From Rhodosorus marinus (taxonomy: Eukaryota; Rhodophyta; Stylonematophyceae; Stylonematales; Stylonemataceae), in assembly GCA_029953675.1 (NCBI GenBank), contig JAMWBK010000009.1:992001-1056000 (forward strand): a stretch of 64,000 nucleotides of DNA, in the 5' to 3' direction. Below, one piece after another: positions 44,545-54,900 of the stretch. The notes under the pieces are model-generated. The model was not told the origin of the DNA and made no database searches. It worked only from the letters and a program-made list of their open reading frames with translations. Each line of letters starts with the position of its first letter. Positions within the stretch are counted from its first letter, which is position 1. A program made the position numbers and the translations under genes.

Positions 44545-45562
44545 TTAGCCTTCCGAGATAGTTACTGTTTTGTTTGGCTCTTGCTTTACATTCGCGCCAT
44601 CTTCAGGTCCCACTGGAAGCTTTTGCTCGAACAGGCCCATTTGTTCTATGCATTCATCCGGGTCGAGCTTCACGAACTCGCGAAGGGCGACCTCCTCCCT
44701 TTCGTAGCTTCGCGGAAAGCCGGGCTTGTTTTGCGTAAAAGTTTCAATCTCACTGGCGTTGTCCCCTGCCAAGGCGGCCGCTGCTTCAGCCGCAGCTAGC
44801 CTCGCCCGCGCCATTTCGGCTGCATCCTCTGGCGTTAAACGCTCTCCAAGCTGTCCCAGCTTCTGCAGGATCTTGTTACGTTTTTTGTCCTTGGACAACG
44901 CACCGTTCAAAGCCTTTGCAATCTCGGCCTCTTCCTTGTGCACCCAAGATGAATCCAGTTTGGACTGGGCTACCTTCGGTTCCGGGGTTACCGTGTCCAC
45001 TAGAGAACGCTTGCCACAAAGCGAACAGGCACACTTGAGTATTCAAACGTGGTAGATTTATTCTCCTTTGAGAAGCTAAGATTTCCTTACCTGCAACAGC
45101 ATAGAAGCTTTTCAGGAAGTGGTGAGCAAAAGAAGTCGTCCATTCGCCGGTTGCCGATGGTTCATCATCTTCCGCCTTGGTGGACAAGGCTTCAAACTCC
45201 TTTGCCCAAATTTTTTCAGCTCTCTGCGCCACTAGGTCTGCTGGTTCTGTTTCAATAGATCTCTCCATCAGCATAGCTGGCGTTATGGCGGTCTCATTCC
45301 TCTCATCAATCAGAAACGAACGAGTAACTTCCCGGAAGGCTTTAAACTGAAGATCCTCCGGGGCATCTAAGATCGCGTCTGTAGCTATAATATTCCCTCG
45401 CTTCGACCTGCGCAAAAGCCCCTGGAGCTCACCAAACCCACCGCCCTCAACAATCTCGTTAAACTGCTCCTCCTCATCGGCAGCGTCAAAGTCGCCAAAC
45501 TCGTCTTCCCCTTCCCCTTCCATTGTATCATCTGTCGGCAACGCTTCCATTGATCCGGACAT
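44545..45562 (-). CDS. Acidic protein with DEFGDF motif, unknown
   Basis: Two exons, 45562-45091 and 44999-44545, give 308 residues. I do not recognise the family. The N-terminus is very acidic and carries EDEFGDFDAADEEEQF (19-34); DEFGDF-like motifs bind clathrin adaptor ear domains in trafficking proteins such as aftiphilin. A helical middle (LQGLLRRSKRGN, then a domain with WTTSFAHHFLKSFYAV) is followed after the intron by an alanine-rich helix (EDAAEMARARLAAAEAAAALAG) and a charged tail. No membrane segment. A trafficking adaptor is a reasonable but weak guess. The ATG at 45562 is in a clean context with a 1.3-kb divergent spacer to DGDG synthase. Confidence 0.65.
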
Positions 45563-46824
45563 TATCACTCCTGAAGCCCACCGAAAAACAAAGAAACAGA
45601 AAAAGACACTCTTCTCTCCGCTCGCAAAACCAACACCCTCCTCTACCCCCCCCCGGGCAAAAAAACCAGAAAAACAAATCCAATCCCAGGTTTTCCCAGA
45701 CCCAAACGAAAGGAACCTGCTGTACACAACAAAATCTTACCTCAACCTTCCCTCCACCAGCCCCAAACTCAACCTATCCCATATACACCCCAGACACCCA
45801 AACCCTCCCTCCCCCCCTTTTCGCCCCTTAGAAAACTTTCCAACAGACAAGACCAAAAACCTCCTTCAATACCAGCAGAAAAACCCAAAACACCACCACC
45901 CCCTCAGGAAAGCAAAATTTTAATTTCACCTCAACACCATATTAATCGATTAATTGAACAAATTACGAACATCAGCACAAAAAGACAGCACATCAGCTAA
46001 CCCCCATGGCCCCTCTCTCGCCTCTCTCCTTTTTGCTAAATCGCATTCTCAACTCGCCCTCTTGCTTGCTGACATAAGGACGGTGCTAAAATGATTGGTT
46101 GAACCGATCCTAATAGTCGTTTTTATTGGACAATATTTTTTATTTTAATAAATATTCGTACGTATTCACCTAAAATAGAATATTATTGGATACAGTTCAG
46201 ACTCAATATCTTTAAATTATAATAATTGGCTGTATAAAAACTTAGAGCTATTCATTGGATAGTTTCTCATAACATAAGCAAGTTAGAATAGTAGTTTACT
46301 AAGATCATCCATTGGTTATGAGGTTCTAATAAATAGACCTTTTATTGGACTAAAATCTCTTAAGTATTTTTTAAAAAAAGATAATTTTAGGATACACGTA
46401 TAAATAATTTTTATTATTCCAGGTTTTTGGGGGTTGGTTTAGAGTGGATCGGAGGCTGTGGAAAAGGCTTTACCGTTGGGGTTGGGAGAGGGGGGAAGGG
46501 GGAGGGTCCATTCGAGATTGGCCGAGTTTGGGGGAGAGAATTTGCAGGAGTGAAGTGAGAAGTTTGGAGGAGGAAGGGGATTGCGGTTTGGTGGTTTTGT
46601 GTGTGTGAGTGTGTTATTTTTTTCGGGTTCAGCAGCCCGTTCTGTGTTTTTGAGTTGGTCTGGTGTCCCTGCATCGGTTGATGAAGGGGATCGACTAGGG
46701 GTGGGGAGTGTAGGGTTTTTCTTTACGCTTCAGAAAGGGGAACATATTTTTAGGTTGGGAGGAGGGGGGGGAGGGGAGGGGCGGGGTTGTACAGTAGATT
46801 GGGAGAGGGGGGGTCTTGATAGTC
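45563..46824. other. Divergent promoter region (1.3 kb)
   Basis: Between the acidic-protein gene (minus) and DGDG synthase (plus). The left third is C-rich on the plus strand and the right third G-rich. An AT-rich centre holds seven ATTGG boxes, listed separately. Confidence 0.5.
46094..46348. promoter_or_regulatory. Seven same-orientation ATTGG (inverted CCAAT) boxes
   Basis: ATTGG begins at 46094, 46125, 46185, 46225, 46254, 46311 and 46344. Spacings are 31, 60, 40, 29, 57 and 33 bp, so most lie near multiples of about 30 bp and roughly on the same face of the helix. CCAAT boxes are NF-Y sites in other eukaryotes. The cluster lies about 480 bp before the DGDG synthase start and 530 bp before the divergent gene. 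Confidence 0.45.
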
Positions 46825-48512
46825 ATGAAACCGCTTCAGGCGATGCTGGCTGCTGGGGGTGCCCTGGCGCTGAGGGCGACGTTGAGGAATCCGGCTCGTA
46901 CTATAAACGAGGAAGATGAGGACCGGGAATTTCCTGGACTTCCGATTGTTCCGACCCTGCTATGTGCCGCTGGCTGGAGTCTGTTTGCGTGGATCGGTCT
47001 CGCGCAGAAAGATGACATGATCACTACTGACGAGCAGGTGGAGATCGCCAGCGATATTAGCGAGGGTGGAAGGACAATTACTATAGTCACGACGGCTTCA
47101 GTGCCTTGGCTCACAGGAACTGCGGTGAACCCAACGATTAGAGCTGTTGAACTCGCAAAACTGGATAATGAGGTTACTTTGGTCCTCCCGTGGCTTCTCC
47201 CGCAAGACCAGCCGAACGTTTTCTCAGGAAAGGTCATGTTCCAGAGCCCTGCTGAACAAGCTCAGTACGTACGCGAGTGGATGAAGGCCTTATATCCTTC
47301 GGCAGAGGACGATGATGAAGAGAATGAGATGTTGTTGCCTGAGATTCGATTCTACGCCGGCGGATATGCAAAGGACGTAGGAGCCGTATTTCCTCTAAGC
47401 GACATCGCGAAGGCGCTTCCGCAGAACACGTTCCGTGACGTGCTTATCCTTGAGGAACCGGAGCACCTTACCTGGTACTATTATGGGGAGCGATTGACGC
47501 ATCAGTACAGATATGTCGTCGGAATCATACACACCAACTATGTCGCCTACGCATTGAATTGGGACTTCCCAGTCGGCCTTGTGAAGGGTCCACTTCTTTG
47601 GTTCTACAACAAATGGTGCACAAGAGCTCATACCCATCGGATCGTAAAACTATCAGATGCCATGCAAAGCTTCCCGCGTGCGATTACTGCCAACGTTCAT
47701 GGCGTACGCGATGCTTTCTTAGACATCGGAAAGTCCACCGAGCATGACTATTCGCACGACTTCTACTTTGTTGGTAAACTTGTGTGGCAGAAGGGCTACA
47801 ATAGGCTGGTTCCATTGCTGAAGAATTACTACAGACAGACTGGGGAGGCACTCCCCATGGAATGGTTTGGAAGCGGAGACGACGCAAGCGCTATTTACGA
47901 GTCAACACAACGCGAGGTCGCGCTCCACAACATTATTTGCCGAGGCCAAGCGGTGGATCATGTGGAGCTGACGAATTTCAAAGCGCTTATAAATGCGTCA
48001 GACAGTGAAGGATTGGCTACAGTGACACTCGAGGCTATAGCCATGGGTAAATTCGTTGTGATCATAGATCACCGCTGCAACCACTTCTTCAGGCAGTTCC
48101 CGAATGCCCTATTCTACAGGAACCAGTCTGAATTTATCGGGGCCGTCCAGTACGCTGCTTCACATCAACCAAACCCGCTGACGGACACGGAGCTAGAGGG
48201 GCTCTCCTGGTCGGGCGCCATGAGCAGGCTCGTCGACGCAGTTCAAACAAATCAAACTCGAGGACCGGTATGCACACGGTTTCCATACACTTTCCTTTTT
48301 GTTCTCACGGAATGTATTCTGAACGATTTTCATGACTTTTCTTTGTGCATTGCAAGGTTGATAACTTCGCGTCGAACGCGCTAGCGAGGATGATGAAAAT
48401 TTCTTCAAGCAAGTTGTTCAGGAACCCGGATTATGCAGAAATTATGGAGGAAGTAAAGCGCGAGCGAGAGGGTCGAGACAGTTTAAGATCCTACCAGGTG
48501 GCAGCTACATAG
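46825..48512 (+). CDS. DGD1: Digalactosyldiacylglycerol synthase (plant DGD type, GT4)
   Basis: Two exons, 46825-48267 and 48357-48512, give 532 residues. The enzyme adds a second galactose from UDP-galactose to monogalactosyldiacylglycerol on the plastid outer envelope. The match to plant DGD proteins is clear: IVTTASVPWLTGTAVNP, LVLPWLLPQDQ, ILEEPEHLTWYYYGER, GIIHTNYVAYA, FYFVGKLVWQKGY and the GT4 donor site SDSEGLATVTLEAIAMGKF with the EX7E pair. The N-terminus has a hydrophobic stretch (about 43-60). The long N-terminal extension of plant DGD1 is absent, so it is nearer DGD2 in length. It is the strongest evidence that the organism has a plastid. The start at 46825 is the first ATG in frame. 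Confidence 0.92.
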
Positions 48513-49671
48513 GATCGTTTCTTTCCGTCTACTTACCTCACTTTTGCTCTTGATGGGCATGGAAAGCGTGCGAGTTGAGATTCCTAACCCTGAAGGAGAA
48601 AAACCGTGCAAGGTCCCAGCTCGCCGCGAGGTCGAGGCCAAGCACGAAGGAATATCCAATGGTAGCTTTACGTCTCCGGCCAAAGGAGATGGGGGGTGGG
48701 GAGAAGGTTTGGCTCTCAGTGCTAGGCTTTCTGGGACTTCGTCGGAGAACAACTCAAAGAGAGCCCTCCCATTTTTGATTTCGAACTAAAAGCACCACCG
48801 ACTCTAGGTCGCTACTGCACGACCGGACCCCTCAACAATGTCGTACGAATTCGCGCAGTATCCCAAATACAGTGTACATGTAATTGGACTTACACAAAAC
48901 TAGTCAACCAACCAAGCATTCAAACCTAAATGATACCTTCGTCCACATTCACAATTGGATGTATACTACAATATAGAATAAACTTTTAATCTATGAAGTA
49001 TTTTTCGACTATTTACGGGAAATTCAAGTCAGCATATCACACATAATTGGACTTACATTAAAAAATATTAACCAATAAATAGCATTGTGTGTTGAAAACA
49101 CTTCCTTCTACGTTCACAATTGGATATAAATTATAGTAAACAATAAATTTTGACTGTTCGTTTGTGTGCCGTGGACGGTGTTTCCCGTTCAAGATCGCCG
49201 ATTTGGATACTTTCTTGCTGGGCGACCAGAGATAGCTCCGTTTGAGTAGTTCGGGACGGAGTGGGCTGCGGAGGGTGCGGAGAACGGTACGGACGTTTTA
49301 GGAGGACGCAGTGATGCATTGTTTGCTTGGGGACTTGAAGAATAGGCAACCGATCTTTGAAAGGATTTTCAAGCGCTTCTTCTGAGAACGTGTTTTGTTA
49401 AGGGAAACTTTTTTGGTGTGTTTTTTTTTTTGGGATCGGGTTGAGGAGAGGTGGAATGGAAGTGATCCCTTTGGAGAAAGCTGAGATTTATCCCCCAGGG
49501 TGATAGAAACCTAGGACATTGTGAGGTTGCTACTGAACTTTCAGAAGCGATCAGGTGTTTTTAAACGGATTTGTTTTTTTCGGGGTTGGCTTCTGAAGCG
49601 TCTTGGTGAAGTTTCGAGGGAAGCGTGAGTGGAGATGCTGTGGATAAGGGATCGAGCGACATGTTCATGAG
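48513..49671. other. Intergenic region (1.2 kb)
   Basis: Between DGDG synthase and the PPR gene. A frame of about 80 codons at 48544-48789 is not convincing. From 48880 to 49150 lies a two-copy AT-rich repeat with ATTGG boxes. Confidence 0.5.
48883..49150. repeat. Two-copy repeat with ATTGG boxes, period about 163 bp
   Basis: Copy 1 has ATTGGACTTACA at 48883 and TTCACAATTGGATRTA at 48948; copy 2 has the same at 49046 and 49113. Between them both read CTTCNTNCNNTTCACAATTGG, then TATAGNATAAANTTT. Diverged local duplication carrying regulatory-looking boxes upstream of the PPR gene. Confidence 0.65.
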
Positions 49672-52335
49672 ATGGCATGGCGGACTGGGTTTGGAAGGGG
49701 CCTTAGTAGCTTCAGCTGTCTCGGGAGGGTGCGATTTTCTGATTCCCGGAACTTTGATGGTCGCCGGTATCTAGATAATCTATCGAGAACCTTGAGTACT
49801 GTAGCCGAGAGCAAAGCGGGGTTGGAGACTTCCGAGTCCGAGAAGGTGTTGGATGCACTCAGCACCTTCCGAGATTCTCTGAGAGACGGAAGATTGTCGA
49901 TTGCGTTGCAGGGTTTCAGAAATGCTCAGGAGCATGTGAACGTCGAGGACGCGGTAAAGCTCTCTGATGCTCTCTGTGCAGCGGGGAGCAACGAGGATGC
50001 GCTCGAGGTGTACAAAGGAATCGCAACTGCTGGACGAGGGAATGAGCTCCAGGAACGCTTTCTACTGCCGTATGCTCTAGCCCACGCTCGCGCTGGAGAG
50101 GCGGAGGAGGCGTGGGCTCTCATAAAGCAAAACCCAAAGGAGGGACGTGAACTACTGTCGGTTTTAGTGGAACTCGGAGAGAACAGAGCGCTCCAATGTC
50201 TTGCGAATACCCGTCCGGAGTGGTTCCTTGAGGGTTTCAAAGAAATCGGAAAGCCTGGTCGTGAGGATGAGCTCAAAGAGCGCTTTTCGGTGGAGTATGC
50301 AATTGCTCTTCTGCGCATGGGCGAGGTCGAGGAGGCGTGGACTCTCGTGAGTCACGTACCAGAGAAGAGGCACGAGCTCCTGGCGTTTCTGGCTGAATTC
50401 GGGGACACTGCGACACTGCAAACGCTTGGGGAGGCGTGTGCGAAAGAGGTTCGTTCCGAATTATACCTCGCCGTGGCCGTGACCCATGCTGTACATGGCA
50501 GGAGGGACGCTACGGTTGAGGAAATTGTCACTTGGTCGAAATCAAAGGACTCGGCAGCGGAAGAAATCAGGATGTATGTGCAGTCATTCACGCTTGCGGG
50601 AGCTAAGCGCGGAAAACTCACTAAACCTGGTAGGAGCTTGCGGTTTGCAGTCAGTCTCTTCCCCCAGAGCGAGAGGCAGGAGGATTCTCAACGGGCTGGT
50701 GCAGTTGCTCTTGCTGCTCTTGTTATGTTGGAAGGGAAAGCGCTGTTTCGTGAGGCTTTGAAAGAACCGGAAAATGCGACCAAAGATGCGGTACTGGATG
50801 AGTTAAACAGAATTTTACTCAAGCGCCCTACTGACAGCACCGTGCAAAACGCATGGAGACTGTCCAGAGGCATATTCAGGATGGATCTTGAAGATCTCCA
50901 TCGGCATCTTGAGGCGATACGCTGTGGAAAATTCTTCGATGAATATAGGCATAAGACAGCATGGTACTTAGTTCAAGAAGCGAAAGTCTCAATGCTTATC
51001 ATGCCAACGCTGCAAACGTTTAGGGAGCTGTTGCGCATCTGTCGCAACCACAGTCGACGCTTCAACACTGCATCGACGACGGCACGAATGGTAATGAGGG
51101 AGATGGAACTCTTGGAGGTCATTCCGGACGAGGAATGCTACGCTCTCGTGCTTGAAACTCTCGGGAGAAGAGGCGACTGGGTTCGTGCTGTCGATACGTT
51201 AACTGGTTACATCGGGAAGATGCAGTCCCCGGCGATGTTGACTAGAGGCTTCGAGGGCGCTATACAAGCAAACGCGATTGCTGCTAAAAAGGCGGAATGT
51301 CTGTTGCTTTTGGGACGTATGAAGGACTATGGTTTGAAACCCACGAGGAACAGTTACAACTCACTGCTGGTATGCTTGGGCAAATGTCGGGATAGGGCAT
51401 CTCTACTTCGGGTTTTGGAGACCATGTACAGTGGTGGGGATCCGGATATGATGCCAACTAGTAAGACCTTCACGGGCCTTTTATCGGCTCTGTGTGTTGC
51501 GCGAAGGAGAAAACTCGCGGTTAGTATTTTCCACGACTGTGCCGAGCGCATTGCACAACTAAATTCGCCCGTGGTGTACAATTTCATGATCGAGGCATCG
51601 ACGATGACCAAGGACGTACAGTGGGCGGAGGACGTCTACAAGTCAATGAGGGATCACAAGATTACCCCGAACGGGAACACCTATGTAGCCCTCGCCGGGT
51701 TCTACTGTTCTCGACAGGAGATTCCAAGGGCTAGTGAATACCTTGCGAATTGTCTGGAGCAGAAAATGAAGATTGAAGGACATGGCCTTATGCGAATCAT
51801 TGAATGCCTCGCTTTCGGGGGTTTATTTAAGGAAGCGATTGCCATGGCGGAATTTGGCCGGGACTCGCCGTTCCCTGTGGAGCTGTTTTCTCTCGACCTT
51901 AACGACTGGAGGAAGTTGAATCTATGGGTCGCCTTTGTAAGGGGGTGCATGAAGCGCCTACGTTTTCCGGAAGTCGCAAGCGGACCGAGGGCCAGGATAC
52001 AGACTGAGATATCTTACATGAGCACGCGTCCTGAAGTTGCCTTGGAAACACTTTTAGCTGCTGAAGACGGTCTGAAACGGTTGTCAAGTCCGGCACGAAG
52101 GCCTCCAACTTGGCTCTCACTTCGAGTTATGCAGGCAGCACATCACTGCGGATTTCCGGAAATTTGTGCTCGCGTTCGGACGAATTACTTCCTTTCTACT
52201 CGTGAATTCAGGGAGAAATTGAATCTAACCGGCCCTGTGCCTACGACGGCGATGCTTAGGCGCCAACTGCGGGAGAATAAAATACCTGCGCAAAGGCCAA
52301 TCCTGAGGAAGCAGAAAACTAATTCTAACTTGTAG
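49672..52335 (+). CDS. Pentatricopeptide-repeat protein, organelle RNA factor
   Basis: A single exon of 887 residues. The N-terminus (MAWRTGFGRGLSSFSCLGRV) is basic and hydroxylated, as in a mitochondrial or plastid presequence. Helical-repeat sequence fills the rest. Clear PPR units are in the C-terminal half, e.g. GLKPTRNSYNSLLVCLGKC, MMPTSKTFTGLLSALC, VVYNFMIEASTM and KITPNGNTYVALAGFYC. PPR proteins bind single-stranded organellar RNA for stability, splicing, editing or translation. No DYW, E or SMR domain is seen at the C-terminus, so it is a P-class protein. The N-terminal half contains two copies of a 75-residue unit (from about residues 122 and 197). Being intronless is normal for PPR genes. 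Confidence 0.85.
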   Translation: MAWRTGFGRGLSSFSCLGRVRFSDSRNFDGRRYLDNLSRTLSTVAESKAGLETSESEKVLDALSTFRDSLRDGRLSIALQGFRNAQEHVNVEDAVKLSDALCAAGSNEDALEVYKGIATAGRGNELQERFLLPYALAHARAGEAEEAWALIKQNPKEGRELLSVLVELGENRALQCLANTRPEWFLEGFKEIGKPGREDELKERFSVEYAIALLRMGEVEEAWTLVSHVPEKRHELLAFLAEFGDTATLQTLGEACAKEVRSELYLAVAVTHAVHGRRDATVEEIVTWSKSKDSAAEEIRMYVQSFTLAGAKRGKLTKPGRSLRFAVSLFPQSERQEDSQRAGAVALAALVMLEGKALFREALKEPENATKDAVLDELNRILLKRPTDSTVQNAWRLSRGIFRMDLEDLHRHLEAIRCGKFFDEYRHKTAWYLVQEAKVSMLIMPTLQTFRELLRICRNHSRRFNTASTTARMVMREMELLEVIPDEECYALVLETLGRRGDWVRAVDTLTGYIGKMQSPAMLTRGFEGAIQANAIAAKKAECLLLLGRMKDYGLKPTRNSYNSLLVCLGKCRDRASLLRVLETMYSGGDPDMMPTSKTFTGLLSALCVARRRKLAVSIFHDCAERIAQLNSPVVYNFMIEASTMTKDVQWAEDVYKSMRDHKITPNGNTYVALAGFYCSRQEIPRASEYLANCLEQKMKIEGHGLMRIIECLAFGGLFKEAIAMAEFGRDSPFPVELFSLDLNDWRKLNLWVAFVRGCMKRLRFPEVASGPRARIQTEISYMSTRPEVALETLLAAEDGLKRLSSPARRPPTWLSLRVMQAAHHCGFPEICARVRTNYFLSTREFREKLNLTGPVPTTAMLRRQLRENKIPAQRPILRKQKTNSNL

Positions 52336-53559
52336 TATCAACATGGTCTAACTTATGTAAAACTGAACAGGCTTGCTTTTAATTATGAATGCAGCGCAAC
52401 TGAGAACATCTGCAAGTGCGAGAATTGCTTCAGGCAAAGGCATAAACCCTTAGTAGCGTAGGAACCTAGCCGATCGCTTGGAACTTCGTCACAAGCGCAC
52501 AGAGCAGTGACTAGTTTGAATGGACGACCAGCCGCGGTTAAGCACGGTCAAAGAGCGAACTTCAAAGACTGTGTTACAGGTCTATCCTGCAAAGCCGGCA
52601 AGCATCTTTGTTCTCACGGAGATGCATGTCCTGGTCAATTCGCAGAAACTCAGTCGGGACTAGAATCGAGAAAGGACGTCAAGGCTAGGGGATACATCCA
52701 TTGCCATCCTACGTCGAGACTTGGCTATCCTCGCTACTTGAGGACAGTTCGGGCCATGCGAATCCAAGTGGACATGCCAATCAATCGCCTTTCTCGTTTG
52801 TTCTCACAGACGATGATGATGACGAACTAACGAGGCGAACGGCTTCGAGAACGCCAGTGACCGCGCATCCGCGTTCGTAAGCCCAAAAAACGAAGAAAAG
52901 GGCGGCAACCAGGTATGCCAGTCGCCTGGCACGCTCATAGAAGCATTCCTCCAGCCAGGGCTCACCGGCCTGGTCTACAAAACCAATTCCTTCCCTTTTT
53001 TGGTACACAAGCCGCTCATCTGCTAGCTCCCCTCGAACATGAGCGCTGTCCGTGCCACCAGCTGCTTAGGACGCTCGAGGAAGCACTCCTTTATCTACAT
53101 CGGGACGGGGGTAGCTCGATTCACAAAAAATTCCCAAGAGTATTCGACTCCCTTCAACACTCAGAATCAACAATGAGCGCGTGGGGTGTGGAAGGGGTAT
53201 TGAACCCCCCAAGACAAAACTAAAAGCAGGTCCACCAGTTCCCTTAGGACGCCTTCATCCAGAGAATAAAAGTTCAACCTACATAACCCAAGTATGCGAT
53301 GTCCTGCAGGAGTTCATGTGAACTCCCGAAAGCCAGAATCCGGATCACGCGTAGATCTGCAACGGTCGTGAGACCAGTTTTAGGGCTTTTGGATAGTGAT
53401 GACGTCGTGGAGTTAAGTTGAGATACCTTCGGCTGGGTGAGGAGGGGGGAAGGGGAAGGAAGGGAGGTTGGAGTAGGAAGTTTCTTTTTGTTCCCTTCAT
53501 TCTGGTGTTGAGCATATTACGTTAGTTAAGTCATCTGTTCTGTGAGTTTTTGATTAGGG
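52336..53559. other. Intergenic region (1.2 kb) before proA
   Basis: Mostly non-coding. Its minus strand has an open segment at 52781-53035, listed separately, and similar sequence blocks (GCGTCCTAAG..CTGGTGG) recur near 52907, 53065 and 53237, suggesting local duplication. Confidence 0.45.
52781..53035 (-). CDS. Possible exon of a small membrane protein
   Basis: A minus-strand frame without an ATG. It would begin after an AG acceptor near 53035-53060 and ends at 52781. The residues include DERLVYQKREGIGFVDQAGE, a possible membrane helix LAYLVAALFFVFWAYERG and a Ser-rich tail. If real it is the last exon of a gene divergent to proA, but I cannot find a first exon with an ATG. The presence of related repeats upstream makes chance equally likely. 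Confidence 0.2.
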   Translation of the reverse strand, partial: RGELADERLVYQKREGIGFVDQAGEPWLEECFYERARRLAYLVAALFFVFWAYERGCAVTGVLEAVRLVSSSSSSSVRTNEKGD

Positions 53560-54900
53560 ATGGAAGGGGAGCAAGGTTTAAGTGTGCTTGAGATATGCAA
53601 ACGCGGTCGTGCGGCTGCTCAGCGTATGCAGACGGCGAGCAGTGAGCTGAAGAACGCTGCTCTGGCGGAGATTGGTAAGGTATTAGAGTCCAGAAAAGGA
53701 GATATTGAGGCCGCAAATGCGGCGGATAAGAGCTATGCGGAGGAGAAGAAGCTGTCGAATACTCTGCAGAAGAGGCTGGACGTCACGGGGCCAAAGTTTG
53801 ACCAGATGATTCTCAATACAGAGGGCGTAGCGAAAATTGAGGATCCGGTGGGGAAGGTGAAGATGGCAACAGAGCTCTCAGATGGACTCGAGTTGTACAG
53901 GATGACTTGCCCGATTGGTGTTATATGCGTTATCTTTGAGGCCCGTCCTGAGGCAGGAGTGCAGATTTCCTCCCTTTGCATTAAGTCTGGAAACGCTCTG
54001 CTTCTCAAAGGTGGAAAAGAGGCTGCAAATTCGAATGAGGTGCTCGTAAACTGCGTTCGCGAAGGACTTGAAGCAGTAGGCTTACCAAAGGACGCGGTCC
54101 AGCTGGTGTCGACCAGGGATCAAATCAACGAGTTGTTGAGCATGGATCAGTACGTCGATTTGATCATCCCTCGCGGCGGTAACGCACTGGTGAAGTACAT
54201 TACGGACAACACTAGAGTCCCTGTCTTGGGACATGCAGACGGCATATGCGCGGTCTACGTGGACAAGGACGCGGACGTCGAGAAGGCGTGCAATCTTGTT
54301 GTGGATTCAAAGGCGCAATACGTTTCTGTTTGTAACGCTGCGGAGACGCTTCTTGTACAGCGTTCAGCGCTGAGTACACACTTGGCACCTATCGTGAAGA
54401 GTCTTTCGGATGCGGGAGTGTCGATTAAGGCAGATCCAGAATCCCTTGCTCTGATTGACTCGAAGAATGTGACGGCCGCTGGTGCAGAAGATTTTGTTAC
54501 CGAATTTCTGGACTATGTCATTGCGCTGAAGGTGGTGGAGTCGGTGGATGAAGCGATCTCGCACATCAACGCCCATGGGTCTCATCACACCGACCTCATC
54601 GTGACAGAGAATACGTCTACAGCGGAGCGCTTCCTGGCAGGAATCGATTCAGCGAACGTCTATCACAACGCCTCCACGCGCTTTGCGGATGGATTCCGCT
54701 ACGGATTTGGAGCGGAAGTTGGAGTATCAACGACTAGAACCCATTCCAGAGGTCCAGTTGGAGTGGATGGCCTCTTAATATATAAGTATCGCCTCTACGG
54801 CAACGGACATACGGTGGGTGGAATGGCTAAGGCTAACACTCCATTCACACACAAGCCAATCGAACCAACTTATCGTCCGCAGAGAAGCAACGAACTCTAG
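53560..54900 (+). CDS. proA: Gamma-glutamyl phosphate reductase
   Basis: A single-exon, 446-residue enzyme of the aldehyde dehydrogenase superfamily. It reduces glutamyl-5-phosphate with NADPH to glutamate semialdehyde, the second step of proline synthesis. The match is end to end: GVICVIFEARPEA, IKSGNALLLKGGKEA, LIIPRGGNALV, VPVLGHADGICAVYVD, then the active site SVCNAAETLL with Cys258, SANVYHNASTRFADGFRYGFGAEVGVST and THSRGPVGVDGLL. Length is that of the free-standing enzyme. No targeting sequence, so cytosolic. It is separate from proB, which lies 1.5 kb downstream on the same strand. AATAAA occurs 10 bp after the stop (54911). Confidence 0.96.
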   Translation: MEGEQGLSVLEICKRGRAAAQRMQTASSELKNAALAEIGKVLESRKGDIEAANAADKSYAEEKKLSNTLQKRLDVTGPKFDQMILNTEGVAKIEDPVGKVKMATELSDGLELYRMTCPIGVICVIFEARPEAGVQISSLCIKSGNALLLKGGKEAANSNEVLVNCVREGLEAVGLPKDAVQLVSTRDQINELLSMDQYVDLIIPRGGNALVKYITDNTRVPVLGHADGICAVYVDKDADVEKACNLVVDSKAQYVSVCNAAETLLVQRSALSTHLAPIVKSLSDAGVSIKADPESLALIDSKNVTAAGAEDFVTEFLDYVIALKVVESVDEAISHINAHGSHHTDLIVTENTSTAERFLAGIDSANVYHNASTRFADGFRYGFGAEVGVSTTRTHSRGPVGVDGLLIYKYRLYGNGHTVGGMAKANTPFTHKPIEPTYRPQRSNEL

